A DNA stretch of 64,000 bases from Ralstonia pickettii DTP0602 (GCA_000471925.1 CP006668.1:2604001-2668000), one strand, 5' to 3'; positions 1 through 10,008 are shown, counted from the first letter of the stretch. Notes: a model not told the origin generated them from the sequence alone. A program made the numbers and translations.

Positions 1-45
1 CCCGGAACACCGGGCGGGTCAGTACTGCCACTTCTTTTCCGTCGT

Positions 46-2334
46 TCAGCGCACCGCCGTCTTCATCCGCGCCGGCACCGCATCCGCCGCCATCGGCGTG
101 CGGTTCACCAGCCCCAGCACCACCTGCCAGGCAAACGACACCGCACCGACGATAAACACCACGTCGCCAAACGTACGCACCCAGCGCAGCGTCTGCAGGA
201 TCGGCTGCTGCATGAATTCCTCACTGCGCGCATACCAGGTGCCATGCTCGACGCTGGCCAGGAACTGGATGATGCCGACCGGCAGCAGGCTGGTGCCGAT
301 CATCAGTACCAGGCCTGCATTCAAACCCCAGAAGGCGGTCTTCATCAGAGCGGGGCTCAGCCGGTAGGCCGGCCGCACATAGCGCAGCACCAGCAGCGTG
401 AAGCCCAGTGCCAGGAAGCCATACACCCCGAACAGCGCGGCGTGCGCGTGGACCGGCGTGGTGTTCTGGCCCTGGATGTAGTACAGCGCGATCGGCGGGT
501 TGATCATGAAGCCGAACACCCCGGCGCCCAGCATGTTCCAGAACGCGACCGCGACAAAGCACATCAGCGGCCACTTCAGGTCTGCCATCCACGGCGCGCG
601 CTGCTTCAGGCTCCAGTTCTCCCAGGCCTCATGGCCGAGCACGATCAGTGGCACCACTTCCAGCGCGCTGAAGGCGGCGCCCACTGCCATCACCGGCGTG
701 GTGGTGCCGGCAAAGTAGAGGTGGTGGAACGTACCGGGGATGCCGCCCAGCATGAACAGCGAGGCCGATGCCAGGCTGGCCGCGGTCGCCATCGGACGCG
801 ACACCAGCCCCAGCGTGGAGAAGATGAAGGCCAGCGCCGTAGTGGCAAAGACCTCGAAGAAGCCCTCTACCCACAGGTGCACCACCCACCAGCGCCAGTA
901 CTCCATCACCGTCAGGCTGGTGCGCTCGCCGTAGGCCAGGCCCGCGCCGTAGAACAGGCCGATCGCCACCACCGACGAGGTCAGCAGCGCCAGCAGGTTG
1001 CGGTCGGTGCCGCGCGCACGCAGCGCCGGCAGGATGCCGCGCATCATCAGCACCAGCCAGATCAGGATGCCGGCGAACTTGCCGATCTGCCACAGGCGGC
1101 CCAGGTCGACATACTCATAGCCCTGGTGGCCCAGCCAGAAGTTCAGGTGCGCGGGCAGCTTCTGCGCGATCGCCAGGTAGTTGCCGGTGAATGAGCCCAC
1201 CACCACGACCACCAGTGCCCAGAACAGGACGTCCACGCCCAGGCGCTGGTACTTCGGGTCCTTGCCGCCGTTGATCAGCGGCGCGAGGAACAGGCCCGCG
1301 GCCAGGAAGCCGGTGGCGATCCAGAACAGCGCGCTCTGGATATGCCAGGTGCGCACCAGTGCGTACGGGAACCACTGCGATACATCGATGCCGTAGAACT
1401 TCTGGCCTTCGACGGTGTAGTGCGCGGTAAAGCCGCCCAGCAACACCTGAAACACGAACAGCGCGACCACCAGGAACAGGTACTTGCCGAGTGCGCGCTG
1501 CGACGGCGTCAGTGCCACGGACAGCAGCGGATCGCGCGCCGGCGCCTGCGGCGGCGCTTCTTCCTTGCCACGCAGGAAGGCCCACGCCCACACGAGGAAG
1601 CCGACACCAGCCAGCAGCACCACCACGCTGATCACCGACCACACCACGTTCTCGCTGGTGGGCTGGTTGCCGATCAGCGGCTCGTGCGGCCAGTTGTTGG
1701 TGTAGGTGGCCTCATGCCCCGGGCGCGCAGTCGATGCCGCCCACGCCGTCCAGAAGAAGAACTGCGTCAGTTGCTCGCGCCGTTCGGCGCTGGGCAGCGT
1801 GTTCTCCTTCATCGCATAGTGCTCGCGCGTGGTGTGCAGCGCCGGCGCGTCGGAGAAGAGCTTGTCGTAGTAAGCCGCGGTGTTGGCGATGGCCTGCGCG
1901 CGGCGCTTGGACACGGTCAGCACGTTGGTGTCCGGATCGGTGGCATTGCCGCGGTATTCGGTGCGCAGCTGTTCGCGCAGCGCGCCTTGTTCGGGCGGAG
2001 TGAGCTTGGCGAAAGGACGGCCGTAGGCGTCCTGCGCGGCCAGGTCCAGCCACGCGGTCAGCTCGCGGTGCAGCCAGTCGGCGGTCCAGTCCGGCGCCTG
2101 GTAGGCGCCATGGCCCCAGATCGAGCCGAGCTGCATGCCGCCCACGGACTGCCATGCGGTCTGGCCGTCGAGGATATCGTCGCCGGTAAAGAGCGTGCGC
2201 CCGTCGGCCACGACAACCTTGGCCGGAATTGGCGGGGCCTGCCGGTACACCTCGACACCGTAGTAGCCGAGCAGGGAGAACGTGACCGCCAGCACGGCGA
2301 TCAACAGGAACCAGAGTCTGCGGTAAGAGCCCAT
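46..2334 (-). CDS. norB: Quinol-dependent nitric oxide reductase (qNOR)
   Basis: Single-subunit inner-membrane NO reductase that reduces 2 NO to N2O with electrons from quinol. The 762-residue product has an N-terminal membrane anchor, a periplasmic domain to about residue 240, then about 13 membrane segments of the haem-copper oxidase fold. Metal-ligand motifs include RTWHIQ, VVHLWVEGFFEVF, HHLYFAG and VHAHAALFG. The 762-residue length is typical of qNorB, which fuses the NorC-like domain to the catalytic part. I placed the start at MGSYRRLW (2334); an open extension upstream has no family features and would overlap norA. It lies 38 bp after norA and is probably cotranscribed from the sigma-54 promoter at about 3130. 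A short CCCGG/CCGGG hairpin at 1-14 may be its terminator, but the window edge hides what follows. Confidence 0.95.
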   Translation of the reverse strand: MGSYRRLWFLLIAVLAVTFSLLGYYGVEVYRQAPPIPAKVVVADGRTLFTGDDILDGQTAWQSVGGMQLGSIWGHGAYQAPDWTADWLHRELTAWLDLAAQDAYGRPFAKLTPPEQGALREQLRTEYRGNATDPDTNVLTVSKRRAQAIANTAAYYDKLFSDAPALHTTREHYAMKENTLPSAERREQLTQFFFWTAWAASTARPGHEATYTNNWPHEPLIGNQPTSENVVWSVISVVVLLAGVGFLVWAWAFLRGKEEAPPQAPARDPLLSVALTPSQRALGKYLFLVVALFVFQVLLGGFTAHYTVEGQKFYGIDVSQWFPYALVRTWHIQSALFWIATGFLAAGLFLAPLINGGKDPKYQRLGVDVLFWALVVVVVGSFTGNYLAIAQKLPAHLNFWLGHQGYEYVDLGRLWQIGKFAGILIWLVLMMRGILPALRARGTDRNLLALLTSSVVAIGLFYGAGLAYGERTSLTVMEYWRWWVVHLWVEGFFEVFATTALAFIFSTLGLVSRPMATAASLASASLFMLGGIPGTFHHLYFAGTTTPVMAVGAAFSALEVVPLIVLGHEAWENWSLKQRAPWMADLKWPLMCFVAVAFWNMLGAGVFGFMINPPIALYYIQGQNTTPVHAHAALFGVYGFLALGFTLLVLRYVRPAYRLSPALMKTAFWGLNAGLVLMIGTSLLPVGIIQFLASVEHGTWYARSEEFMQQPILQTLRWVRTFGDVVFIVGAVSFAWQVVLGLVNRTPMAADAVPARMKTAVR

Positions 2335-2372
2335 GATGCTAAGTCGTTGGTTGTGGTTGCGTGCGGGCCGGC

Positions 2373-3083
2373 TCAGGCGTGCGTCGAGCAGGAGCAGGCC
2401 GGGGCCTCGGTGGCCGCGGCGGGCGCTACGGCAATCTCGAACAGCACGTTGTTTTCCAGGTGGATGTGTTCCATCAGGTCTTCGCGCAGCGTGCGCAGCC
2501 CGAGGTAGAGCGCGCGCCACGTATTGCAGGCCGCGCGCGGCAGCGTGATGTCGTTGGTCAGTGCCGCCAGCCGCTGCAGCGCCTGGCCGTGGTCGTCATG
2601 CTCCAGCCGCATCACGGCGATGGGGCGGCCCGCGGCGGCATGCATGCCGCGCGACAGCATCGGGAACAGCACCTGCTCTTCCTTCTGCATATGGGTTTCC
2701 AGCTCGCCGAGCATCCCGGTCAGGTGATCCGCCAGGCCGAGCGGACAATCGGGCCGGTCGCCATGGACCTGCTCGACGCGTCGCGCCAGGCGGATCAGCT
2801 CGGGCAGTTGCTCGCGGTGGCGCGCGTGGAAGCGCGTGAGGATATGCCCGATCAGCGCGGCGGGCGCCGCGGCACTCCAGTCGTGGGCCGCGGGCTCGCC
2901 TTCGTCCTGCAGCACGCGCAGCTGGGCTTCGATGGCGGCGGCGTTGAGACCCTTTTCCTGCGCCGCATCGCGCAGCGTCTGCTTGCCTCCGCAGCAGAAG
3001 TCCAGCGCGTAGTCATGGAAGATCCGCGTGGCACCCGGAATGCGACGGGCGAGCTGGCCGAGGGATTGGTCCTGCAAAGTCAT
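2373..3083 (-). CDS. norA: NO-binding di-iron protein NorA (RIC/YtfE/ScdA family)
   Basis: 236-residue hemerythrin-like protein of the YtfE/DnrN/ScdA family (repair of iron centres). In R. eutropha the orthologous NorA is a cytoplasmic di-iron protein that binds NO. The N-terminal ScdA_N segment shows the family signature DFCCGGKQTL (about residues 25-35). The hemerythrin core shows repeated His and Glu ligands (HILTRFHARHREQLPEL, THMQKEEQVLFPML, RLEHDDHG, HIHLENNVLFE). The start at 3083 is supported by a GGAG ribosome site 7 nt upstream. It is the first gene of norAB, transcribed away from norR. Confidence 0.93.
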   Translation of the reverse strand: MTLQDQSLGQLARRIPGATRIFHDYALDFCCGGKQTLRDAAQEKGLNAAAIEAQLRVLQDEGEPAAHDWSAAAPAALIGHILTRFHARHREQLPELIRLARRVEQVHGDRPDCPLGLADHLTGMLGELETHMQKEEQVLFPMLSRGMHAAAGRPIAVMRLEHDDHGQALQRLAALTNDITLPRAACNTWRALYLGLRTLREDLMEHIHLENNVLFEIAVAPAAATEAPACSCSTHA

Positions 3084-3124
3084 GATGTTTCTCCGGTGGG
3101 GAAAGTTACGCCTGCATGACTTAC

Positions 3125-3139
3125 GCGAGGAGCGTGCCT
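3125..3139 (-). promoter_or_regulatory. Sigma-54 promoter of norAB
   Basis: On the minus strand AGGCACGCTCCTCGC gives the invariant GG-N10-GC spacing of -24/-12 promoters, with a full GGCACG -24 element. Transcription would begin near 3112, about 30 nt before norA. The adjacent sigma-54 activator gene norR and the upstream operator array support the call. Confidence 0.85.
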
Positions 3140-3178
3140 GAAAAAAACCCATCCGGATCAATGACTTGAAACACGGAA

Positions 3179-3235
3179 GGTCATAAATACCCTATACTTC
3201 GCGCGGTACTTATGACCCGACGGGTATTTTTCACC
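3179..3235. promoter_or_regulatory. Three NorR enhancer sites (GGT-N7-ACC)
   Basis: Three exact GGT-N7-ACC motifs lie at 3179-3191, 3205-3217 and 3223-3235. This is the core reported for NorR upstream activating sequences in R. eutropha, which also carry three copies. They are 40-110 bp upstream of the norAB sigma-54 promoter. The third abuts the norR start codon and the first overlaps a possible sigma-70 -10 (TATACT, 3193-3198) for norR, so NorR may also control its own gene. Confidence 0.85.
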
Positions 3236-4804
3236 ATGCTACCGAGCGCGATGTATCCCGACCTGCTGGCCGACCTCGTCACCGACCTGCCGCAAGCGGT
3301 TCGCCTGCAACGCCTGGTCAGCGTCCTGCGTACACATTTCCGTTGCGGCGCGGTGGCGCTGCTGCGGCTCGAGGAAGACCATCTGCGCCCCGTTGCCGTC
3401 GACGGCCTGGTGCGCGATGCGCTGGGCCGGCGCTTTGCCGTGGGCCTGCATCCGCGCCTGGCGGCGATCCTGGCGCGGCGCGGCGTGACCTGCTTCCACC
3501 ACGACAGCATGCTGCCCGACCCGTATGACGGCCTGATCGACGAACACGTGGGCGAGCCGCTACCGGTGCACGACTGCATGGGCACCAGCCTGGAAGTGGA
3601 CGGCCAGCCGTGGGGCGCGCTGACGCTGGATGCGCTGACGGTCGGCACCTTCGATACCGCCGCGCAGGCCGAGCTGCAGCGGCTGACGGTGATCGTCGAA
3701 GCAGCGATCCGCACCACGCGTCTTGAGGCCGAGATCCGCGCGCTGCAACTCGCGCGCGGCACCCAGGCCACCGATGAGGGCGTCGCCGGCAATGGCGAAA
3801 TCGCCGGCGAGATCGTCGGCCAGAGCGAAGCCATCGCCAACCTGCTGCATGAGCTGGAAGTGGTGGCCGATACCGAGCTGCCGGTGCTGCTGCTGGGCGA
3901 GACCGGCGTCGGCAAGGAACTGTTCGCACACCGCCTGCACCGGCAGTCGCGCCGGCGCGCGCAGCCGCTGGTGCATGTCAACTGCGCGGCACTGCCCGAG
4001 TCCCTGGCCGAAAGCGAGCTCTTCGGCCACGCCCGTGGCGCCTTCTCCGGCGCCACCGGCGAACGCCCCGGCCGCTTCGAGGCCGCCGACGGCGGCACCC
4101 TGTTCCTCGATGAAGTGGGCGAACTGCCGCTGGCAATCCAGGCCAAGCTGCTGCGCACGCTGCAGAATGGCGAAATCCAGCGCCTGGGCTCCGACCGCCC
4201 GCGCCGCGTCAACGTGCGCGTGATCGCAGCCACCAACCGCAACCTGCGCGAACACGTGCGCGACGGCTCCTTCCGTGCCGACCTCTATCACCGCCTGTCG
4301 GTCTACCCGATCCCCATCCCGCCGCTGCGCGAGCGCGGCAACGACGTGCTGCTGCTGGCCGGGCGCTTCCTGGAGCTGAACCGCGCGCGGCTCGGCCTGC
4401 GCAGCCTGCGGCTCTCAGCCGCCGCGCAGGATGCGCTGCGGCGCTACCGCTGGCCCGGCAACGTGCGCGAGCTGGAACACGTGATCAGCCGCGCCGCGCT
4501 GCGCGCCGTCAGCCGCGGCGCGGACCGCAATGACATCGTGACGCTGGAGGCGGAGTTGCTGGACCTCGACGGGCTGGAATCGCCTGCGTCGGCGCACCAG
4601 CCCGGTGCGGGCATGACGCGCGCCTTTGCTGCACCGGCATTGGAGGCGGGCACGACGCTGCGCGACGCGGTGGAGCAAACCCAGCGAGCCTGTATCGAGC
4701 AGGCGCTGCAGTTCCATCATGGGAACTGGGCGCAGGCGGCGCGGCAATTGGGAGTGGATGCCAGCAATCTGCATAAGCTGGCGAAGCGGTTGCGGTGCAA
4801 GTGA
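3236..4804 (+). CDS. norR: NO-responsive sigma-54 activator NorR
   Basis: Bacterial enhancer-binding protein that senses NO through a non-haem iron in its N-terminal GAF domain and activates norAB. Domains: GAF (about 1-170), AAA+ ATPase (about 195-430) with Walker A GETGVGKE near residue 220 and Walker [12 protein letters not shown], and a Fis-type helix-turn-helix at the C-terminus (NWAQAARQLGVDASNLHKL). The sigma-54-contacting loop is GAFSGA (residues 268-273) instead of the usual GAFTGA. I chose ATG 3236 (522 aa) because an upstream ATG at 3212 lies inside the operator array; ATG 3251 is an alternative. It is divergent from norAB. Confidence 0.93.
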   Translation: MLPSAMYPDLLADLVTDLPQAVRLQRLVSVLRTHFRCGAVALLRLEEDHLRPVAVDGLVRDALGRRFAVGLHPRLAAILARRGVTCFHHDSMLPDPYDGLIDEHVGEPLPVHDCMGTSLEVDGQPWGALTLDALTVGTFDTAAQAELQRLTVIVEAAIRTTRLEAEIRALQLARGTQATDEGVAGNGEIAGEIVGQSEAIANLLHELEVVADTELPVLLLGETGVGKELFAHRLHRQSRRRAQPLVHVNCAALPESLAESELFGHARGAFSGATGERPGRFEAADGGTLFLDEVGELPLAIQAKLLRTLQNGEIQRLGSDRPRRVNVRVIAATNRNLREHVRDGSFRADLYHRLSVYPIPIPPLRERGNDVLLLAGRFLELNRARLGLRSLRLSAAAQDALRRYRWPGNVRELEHVISRAALRAVSRGADRNDIVTLEAELLDLDGLESPASAHQPGAGMTRAFAAPALEAGTTLRDAVEQTQRACIEQALQFHHGNWAQAARQLGVDASNLHKLAKRLRCK

Positions 4805-5053
4805 AGGCACGGATCATGCGTGCCTGCGCCATTTGTGTGTCACCAGCATGTCGTCGCGCGGATTTCCGTCCGGCGCGTCACCTGAATGCCGCTGGCACCC
4901 ATCCGTCATGGCGACGGGTCGGCTTACCGCTTAAGCTAGTCAGCATGCCGTCCGTGTGGGCGGCGCGCAGGTGTGCCGCCGCCATGGCCACCGCCATCGG
5001 ACGACTCCGCCCTGCCCCCTGCCGGCATTGCGAACCCACCGGAGAGTTCCGTG

Positions 5054-5494
5054 ATGATGACCGCAACCCAAGTCTTCTGGCCCCAGCCCTTCTGGCCCTT
5101 CCCGACCTATTTTGCCGGCATGCACCAGTATGAGTCCATGCAGTCCGACCTGGCTGACAACCTGCGCCGGATGGCCGAGCTGAACCTCGAGTTCGCCCGT
5201 TCCATGTTCGACGAGCTGCGGCTCGATGCCCTGGGCGTGATCATCTTGCAGGACCCGGAGGAGTTGTACGCGCGCGAGATCGCCAGCGAGCTGCCTCTGC
5301 TCGGCGGACCGCTGCGCTACGTCTCGGCCATGATGGAACTGATGGCGCGGGCGCAGCAGAAATGGATCGATGGCTGGGGCCACCTGCTGATGCGGGGACA
5401 ATTTGCTGACTGGACGGTCGGTCGGGATGGCGTGACCGATGTGCCGTCCTGGTCGATCCGCGAGACGCCGCGACCGCAGCCCTCCGGGGAGTAA
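5054..5494 (+). CDS. Phasin-like small protein of unknown role
   Basis: 146 residues, started at ATG 5054 with a GGAGAG ribosome site 7 nt upstream. The N-terminus is aromatic and proline-rich (FWPQPFWPFPTYF). The rest is helical and amphipathic, with a stretch (LADNLRRMAELNLEFARSMF) that recalls phasins of the PHA-granule surface. No catalytic motif or membrane segment is visible. The phasin resemblance is my inference from composition and helix pattern; an unrelated hypothetical protein is equally possible. It stands alone between norR and the diguanylate cyclase. Confidence 0.6.
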   Translation: MMTATQVFWPQPFWPFPTYFAGMHQYESMQSDLADNLRRMAELNLEFARSMFDELRLDALGVIILQDPEELYAREIASELPLLGGPLRYVSAMMELMARAQQKWIDGWGHLLMRGQFADWTVGRDGVTDVPSWSIRETPRPQPSGE

Positions 5495-5938
5495 GCCGGC
5501 CCGGGCCAGTCACGCCGTCACGACAATCTTCCCGCAAGGCCGCAGCGCCCCTGACGCGAGCCCGTCCAGGATATAGGCCTTGTCAGTGCCGTATCCGGCA
5601 CTGAAGCTCGACCTGGCCTTCAGCGACCGCTTCTCCGATCCGGTCGAGGATGGCCACACCCCCTCTACCGGCGGTCGGGGCAGCGGCGCCCATCGCTGTT
5701 CCCCCGTCCCGACCACCCGCCGCTGACGCTCATCCCGTCCAACCGGCTACGGCTGGACGACAACCGGCCCGCGCAGCCCGGTATCATTCATGCCGATGAG
5801 AACGCGAACCCAATATGCCAGCGCCCGAGCCAGGCGCCGAACCGGCACGGCACGCCACCATGCGGGCCCCAACGTCCCCACCGGGATGCCCCGCGGCGCC
5901 AGCGCATAGGCCCATCGCTCCAGGACGCGCCCGTCTCC
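5495..5938. other. Non-coding gap with a gene remnant
   Basis: About 440 bp between the phasin-like gene and the diguanylate cyclase. The only recognisable content is the oxidoreductase tail fragment at 5510-5600 on the minus strand. I see no clear promoter or terminator in the rest. Confidence 0.5.
5510..5600 (-). pseudogene. Remnant of a zinc-type/quinone oxidoreductase C-terminus
   Basis: The minus-strand reading ends DGLASGALRPCGKIVVTA then stop. MDR-family quinone oxidoreductases typically carry LASGxLRP, then about 20 residues including the AHRYLES motif, then GKIVVT at the very end. Here the two signatures are fused with the intervening part missing, and no dehydrogenase body is readable upstream. 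This looks like a deletion-scarred gene tail. The family match is from memory, not a search. Confidence 0.4.
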
Positions 5939-7513
5939 ATGCCTTCCTACCCCCTGGTTCTCCTGCTCACCATTGCTGTCATCTGCAGCATTGGCATGGT
6001 CGTTGCCACCTGGACGCGGCGCGACGATCCCACCATCCAGGCCTTCCTGGTGCTGGCCGGCGGCGTGGTGATCTGGAGCGGCGGCCGCCTGCTGGAAATC
6101 AGCTCGACCGACCTGCCCGGCCGGATCCTGTGGTCCAAGGCGCAGTACCTGGGCATCGTGGCCGTGCCGATCGGCTGGCTGGTGGCGATGGTGCACCTGA
6201 GCCGCCCGCGCTACGTGGTGCCGTGGTCCAGGCTGTGGCTGCCGGTGCTGGCCGCGGTGGTGACGGTGGTGCTGGTGTTCACCAACGAACGCCACCACCT
6301 GATCTGGCAGCGCATCACGCTGATGCCGCCCGGGGTCGCGCCCGGCGCCGTGTTCGAGCATGGCCCGGGCTATGTGGTGGTGGCGGCGTGGTCGTATGCG
6401 CTGCTCGGGCTGAGCCTGTATTTCCTGGTCACGGCGGAAGTGCCCAACGACGCGCTGTCGCGCCGGGGCCGCGCCATCCTGGCCGCCGGCCTGGCGTTGC
6501 CGCTGCTTACGCATGTCGCTTACCTGAAGCGCTGGACCGGCCCGCTCGGCGGCGACCTGACGCCGGCGACGTTTTCGCTGATGGCGGTGCTGGTGTGGTT
6601 CTGCGCGCTGCGCACCCACCTCGACGATATTGGCCACTATGCGCGGCTGCGCGTGTTCGGTGCGCTGCGCGAAGGCTGCGTGATCGTCGACAGCCGGGGC
6701 GCGGTGGTCGAATTCAACCCGGCCGCCGCGCAGTTGTGGCCCGCGCTGCACCGCGGCAGCGCCGTGCCGGCCGGCTGGCAAGGCGCGCTGGAGCGCTCGC
6801 TTGCCGCCGCGGATAACAGCGCCGCCCAGCCCTTCGTGCCGCCGGGCGCGCCCTTCGAACTGACGGTGGAAAGCGTCGCCAGGCTGGACGGCAGGCAGAT
6901 CGGCAGCCTGGTGTTCATGCGCGATATCAGCCGGTTCCAGTCGCGCGAACTGGCCCTGACCGCGCGGCTCGGGCAGACCGAGGAACAGTTGTCGCAGGTG
7001 CAGGCCGACCTCGATATCGACGCGCTCACCGGCATCCCCAACCGGCGCTACTTCCAGCGCGAGTCGCTCGCGGCGGTGACGCGCGCGTTCGATCGCAACC
7101 AGGCGCTGGGCTTGCTGATTCTCGACGTGGACCTGTTCAAGCAGTACAACGATCTGCACGGCCATGTGGCCGGCGACGACTGCCTGCGCCAGATCGCCAC
7201 GGCCCTGACCCGGACGCTGGCGCGCCCGCAGTTCTGCGCCCGGCTCGGCGGCGAGGAATTCGCGGCGCTGCTGCCCGACGCCTCGGGCGAGGAAACCCGG
7301 GCCGTCGCGCGCCGCATGGTGGAGGCCGTGCGCGACCTCGGCATCGCGCACAACGGCACGCCGGTCCAGCCCGTGGTGACCATCAGCGTCGGCGCGGTGT
7401 GCACGGTGCCCGAAGCGCCGCGCCTGGAGCCGCTGCTGCACCGTGCCGACAGCGCGATGTATCGCGCCAAGCGCGCGGGCCGCAACCGCTTCCTGCTGGA
7501 CGGGGACGCGTAG
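5939..7513 (+). CDS. Membrane diguanylate cyclase (7TM-PAS-GGDEF)
   Basis: 524-residue protein predicted to make cyclic-di-GMP from two GTP. The N-terminus has about seven membrane helices (residues 1-220, histidine-kinase-type 7TM region), followed by a PAS-like domain (about 225-335), a short coiled coil and a GGDEF domain (about 355-520). The active-site signature is GGEEF at 437-441 and the domain opens with the usual DALTGIPNRRYF. No RxxD inhibitory site is found five residues before GGEEF (the sequence reads RPQFCARL), so product inhibition may be lost. Its position beside NO and anaerobic genes suggests a respiratory or redox input, but that is inference. Confidence 0.9.
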   Translation: MPSYPLVLLLTIAVICSIGMVVATWTRRDDPTIQAFLVLAGGVVIWSGGRLLEISSTDLPGRILWSKAQYLGIVAVPIGWLVAMVHLSRPRYVVPWSRLWLPVLAAVVTVVLVFTNERHHLIWQRITLMPPGVAPGAVFEHGPGYVVVAAWSYALLGLSLYFLVTAEVPNDALSRRGRAILAAGLALPLLTHVAYLKRWTGPLGGDLTPATFSLMAVLVWFCALRTHLDDIGHYARLRVFGALREGCVIVDSRGAVVEFNPAAAQLWPALHRGSAVPAGWQGALERSLAAADNSAAQPFVPPGAPFELTVESVARLDGRQIGSLVFMRDISRFQSRELALTARLGQTEEQLSQVQADLDIDALTGIPNRRYFQRESLAAVTRAFDRNQALGLLILDVDLFKQYNDLHGHVAGDDCLRQIATALTRTLARPQFCARLGGEEFAALLPDASGEETRAVARRMVEAVRDLGIAHNGTPVQPVVTISVGAVCTVPEAPRLEPLLHRADSAMYRAKRAGRNRFLLDGDA

Positions 7514-7520
7514 CGCGCCG

Positions 7521-7975
7521 CTACGCGCCGCCTGCCGCCAGCGCCCCCTGCAATGCCACCAGGCGCGCCGCCGCCCGGCTGACCCACGCCGGCCGCGGCG
7601 CGGCATCGAGCCAGTACTTGACCTCCAGCCCCAGCGCCGTATCGCCGCTGATCACCAGCTTGCGCTGGAAAAACAGCGTATCGGTATCCGCCTCGCCGCC
7701 CAGCAGCCGCAGGTAGTCCACCGCGCAGGCGCGCAGCGTCAGCGCGGGCGCCGGTCCTTCGGCCGCGGCCGTATGGAAGCGCCCGCCTTCGCAACGGAAC
7801 GGCACCTCCAGGCCAAGGTCCTGCACCGTCAGCAGGAAGGCATGCCCGTCCAGCGCCGCGGGCGGCTCCAGCCAGCCGGCACGGCGCGCCAGTTCCAGCG
7901 CCGCCACCAGCGGCAGCGCGCGCGCCCGCGCGGGCATGCGCCGATGCACGCCGGCCATCACCTTGTGCAATGCGT

Positions 7976-7979
<4 letters not shown>
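7521..7979 (-). CDS. ubiT: Ubiquinone biosynthesis accessory factor UbiT (SCP2 domain)
   Basis: 152-residue SCP2-type lipid-binding protein. In E. coli UbiT is required with UbiU and UbiV for ubiquinone synthesis without oxygen, probably by presenting the hydrophobic intermediate. The SCP2-like core spans about residues 35-125 (FLLTVQDLGLEVPFRCEGG, FFQRKLVISGDTALGLEVKY). The start codon overlaps the ubiV stop by 4 nt (ATGA), so translation is probably coupled. It is the last gene of the ubiUVT operon and converges with the diguanylate cyclase 7 bp away. Confidence 0.88.
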
Positions 7980-8961
<982 letters not shown>

Positions 8962-8962
<1 letters not shown>

Positions 8963-10008
8963 CACCGCCACGGCCGGTCGTAGGCGCCCTGCGTCACCTG
9001 GTCGCCCTCGGCATGGCGGCCGAGCGTGCTCTGCCATTCCTGGCGCGGCGCAAAGCGTGCCGGGTCGGCACAGGCGGCGTCGATGGCCGCGCGCAGCACG
9101 CCGACCACGTCGCCCACATAGCGCGGGCTGCGCTGGCGGCCTTCGATCTTGATCGCGGCAATGCCCATGTCGATCAGCGACGGCAGCAGCGACAGCGCGT
9201 TGAGGCTGGTCGGCTCTTCCAGCACGTAGCCGCGCTCGCTCTCGACGTCGAAGCGCCCCTTGCACAGCGTCGGATAGCCGGCGGGCTCGCCTGGCGCGTA
9301 GCTGTCGATCAGGATGCCCGACAGCCGCGCGTGCATGGTGCCGTCCTGCTCAGTCCAGCGCACCGCGTGCGCGGGCGAGCAGACACCCTTGTTGTTGGGC
9401 GAATCCCCGGTGGCGTAGGACGACAGCAGGCAGCGCCCCTCCGCCATCACGCACAGGCTGCCAAAGCCGAACACCTCCAGCTCCACGCTGGTCTGGCGCG
9501 CCAGCTTGCCGATCTGCGCCAGCGACAGCACCCGCGGCAGCACCACGCGGCGGATATTGAAGCGCTCGCGCATCAGCTCGATGGCATCGGCGTGCGTGGC
9601 CGAGCCCTGCACCGACAGGTGCAGGCGCAGCCCGGGATGGCGCTCGCAGGCATAACCCATCAGGCCGGCGTCGGCCATGATGACCGCGTCGGCGCCAAGG
9701 TCCGCGGCCGCGTCCACGGCGCGGTGCCACTGCGGCACTGCGCCCATCTGCGCAAAGGTGTTGATGGCGAACAGCACTTCGGCGCCGCGCGCATGGGCTT
9801 CGGCAACGCCGGTGCGGATGTCGGCCTCGGTGAAGTTCAGGCCGCCGAAATTGCGTGCGTTGGTGGCGTCGCGCAGGCCCAGGTAGACCGCGTCGGCGCC
9901 GTGCTGCAGCGCCATGCGCAGCGCAGCGAGCGAACCGGCGGGCGCGACCAGCTGGGGCCGGCGCGGCGCGGTTGCGCCGTCGGGCAAGGCTGGGGAAGCA
10001 GGTGTCAT
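8962..10008 (-). CDS. ubiU: O2-independent ubiquinone hydroxylase subunit UbiU (U32 family)
   Basis: 348-residue U32-family protein, partner of UbiV. Family signatures are LVAPAGSLAALRMALQHGAD near the N-terminus and the cysteine-bearing segment FGSLCVMAEGRCLLSSY...GVCSPA (about residues 185-215) that ligates the 4Fe-4S cluster. A further segment KIEGRQRSPRYV is typical of the U32 C-terminal part. The start at 10008 has only a weak ribosome site. First gene of ubiUVT. An FNR-type box lies about 80 bp upstream, consistent with anaerobic induction. Confidence 0.92.

Noticed and set aside
1342..2508. Long open frame on the plus strand antisense to norB
   Set aside because: His/Arg/Gln-rich translation with no domain; it is the mirror of a GC-rich coding gene.
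46..2520. Longer NorB with a 62-residue N-terminal extension
   Set aside because: The extension is Arg/Pro-rich, overlaps norA, and lies before the conserved membrane anchor start at 2334.
5747..7606. Open frame of over 600 codons antisense to the diguanylate cyclase
   Set aside because: Composition is typical of a shadow frame (Arg, His, Gln and Ala runs); the plus strand has clear GGDEF and PAS motifs.
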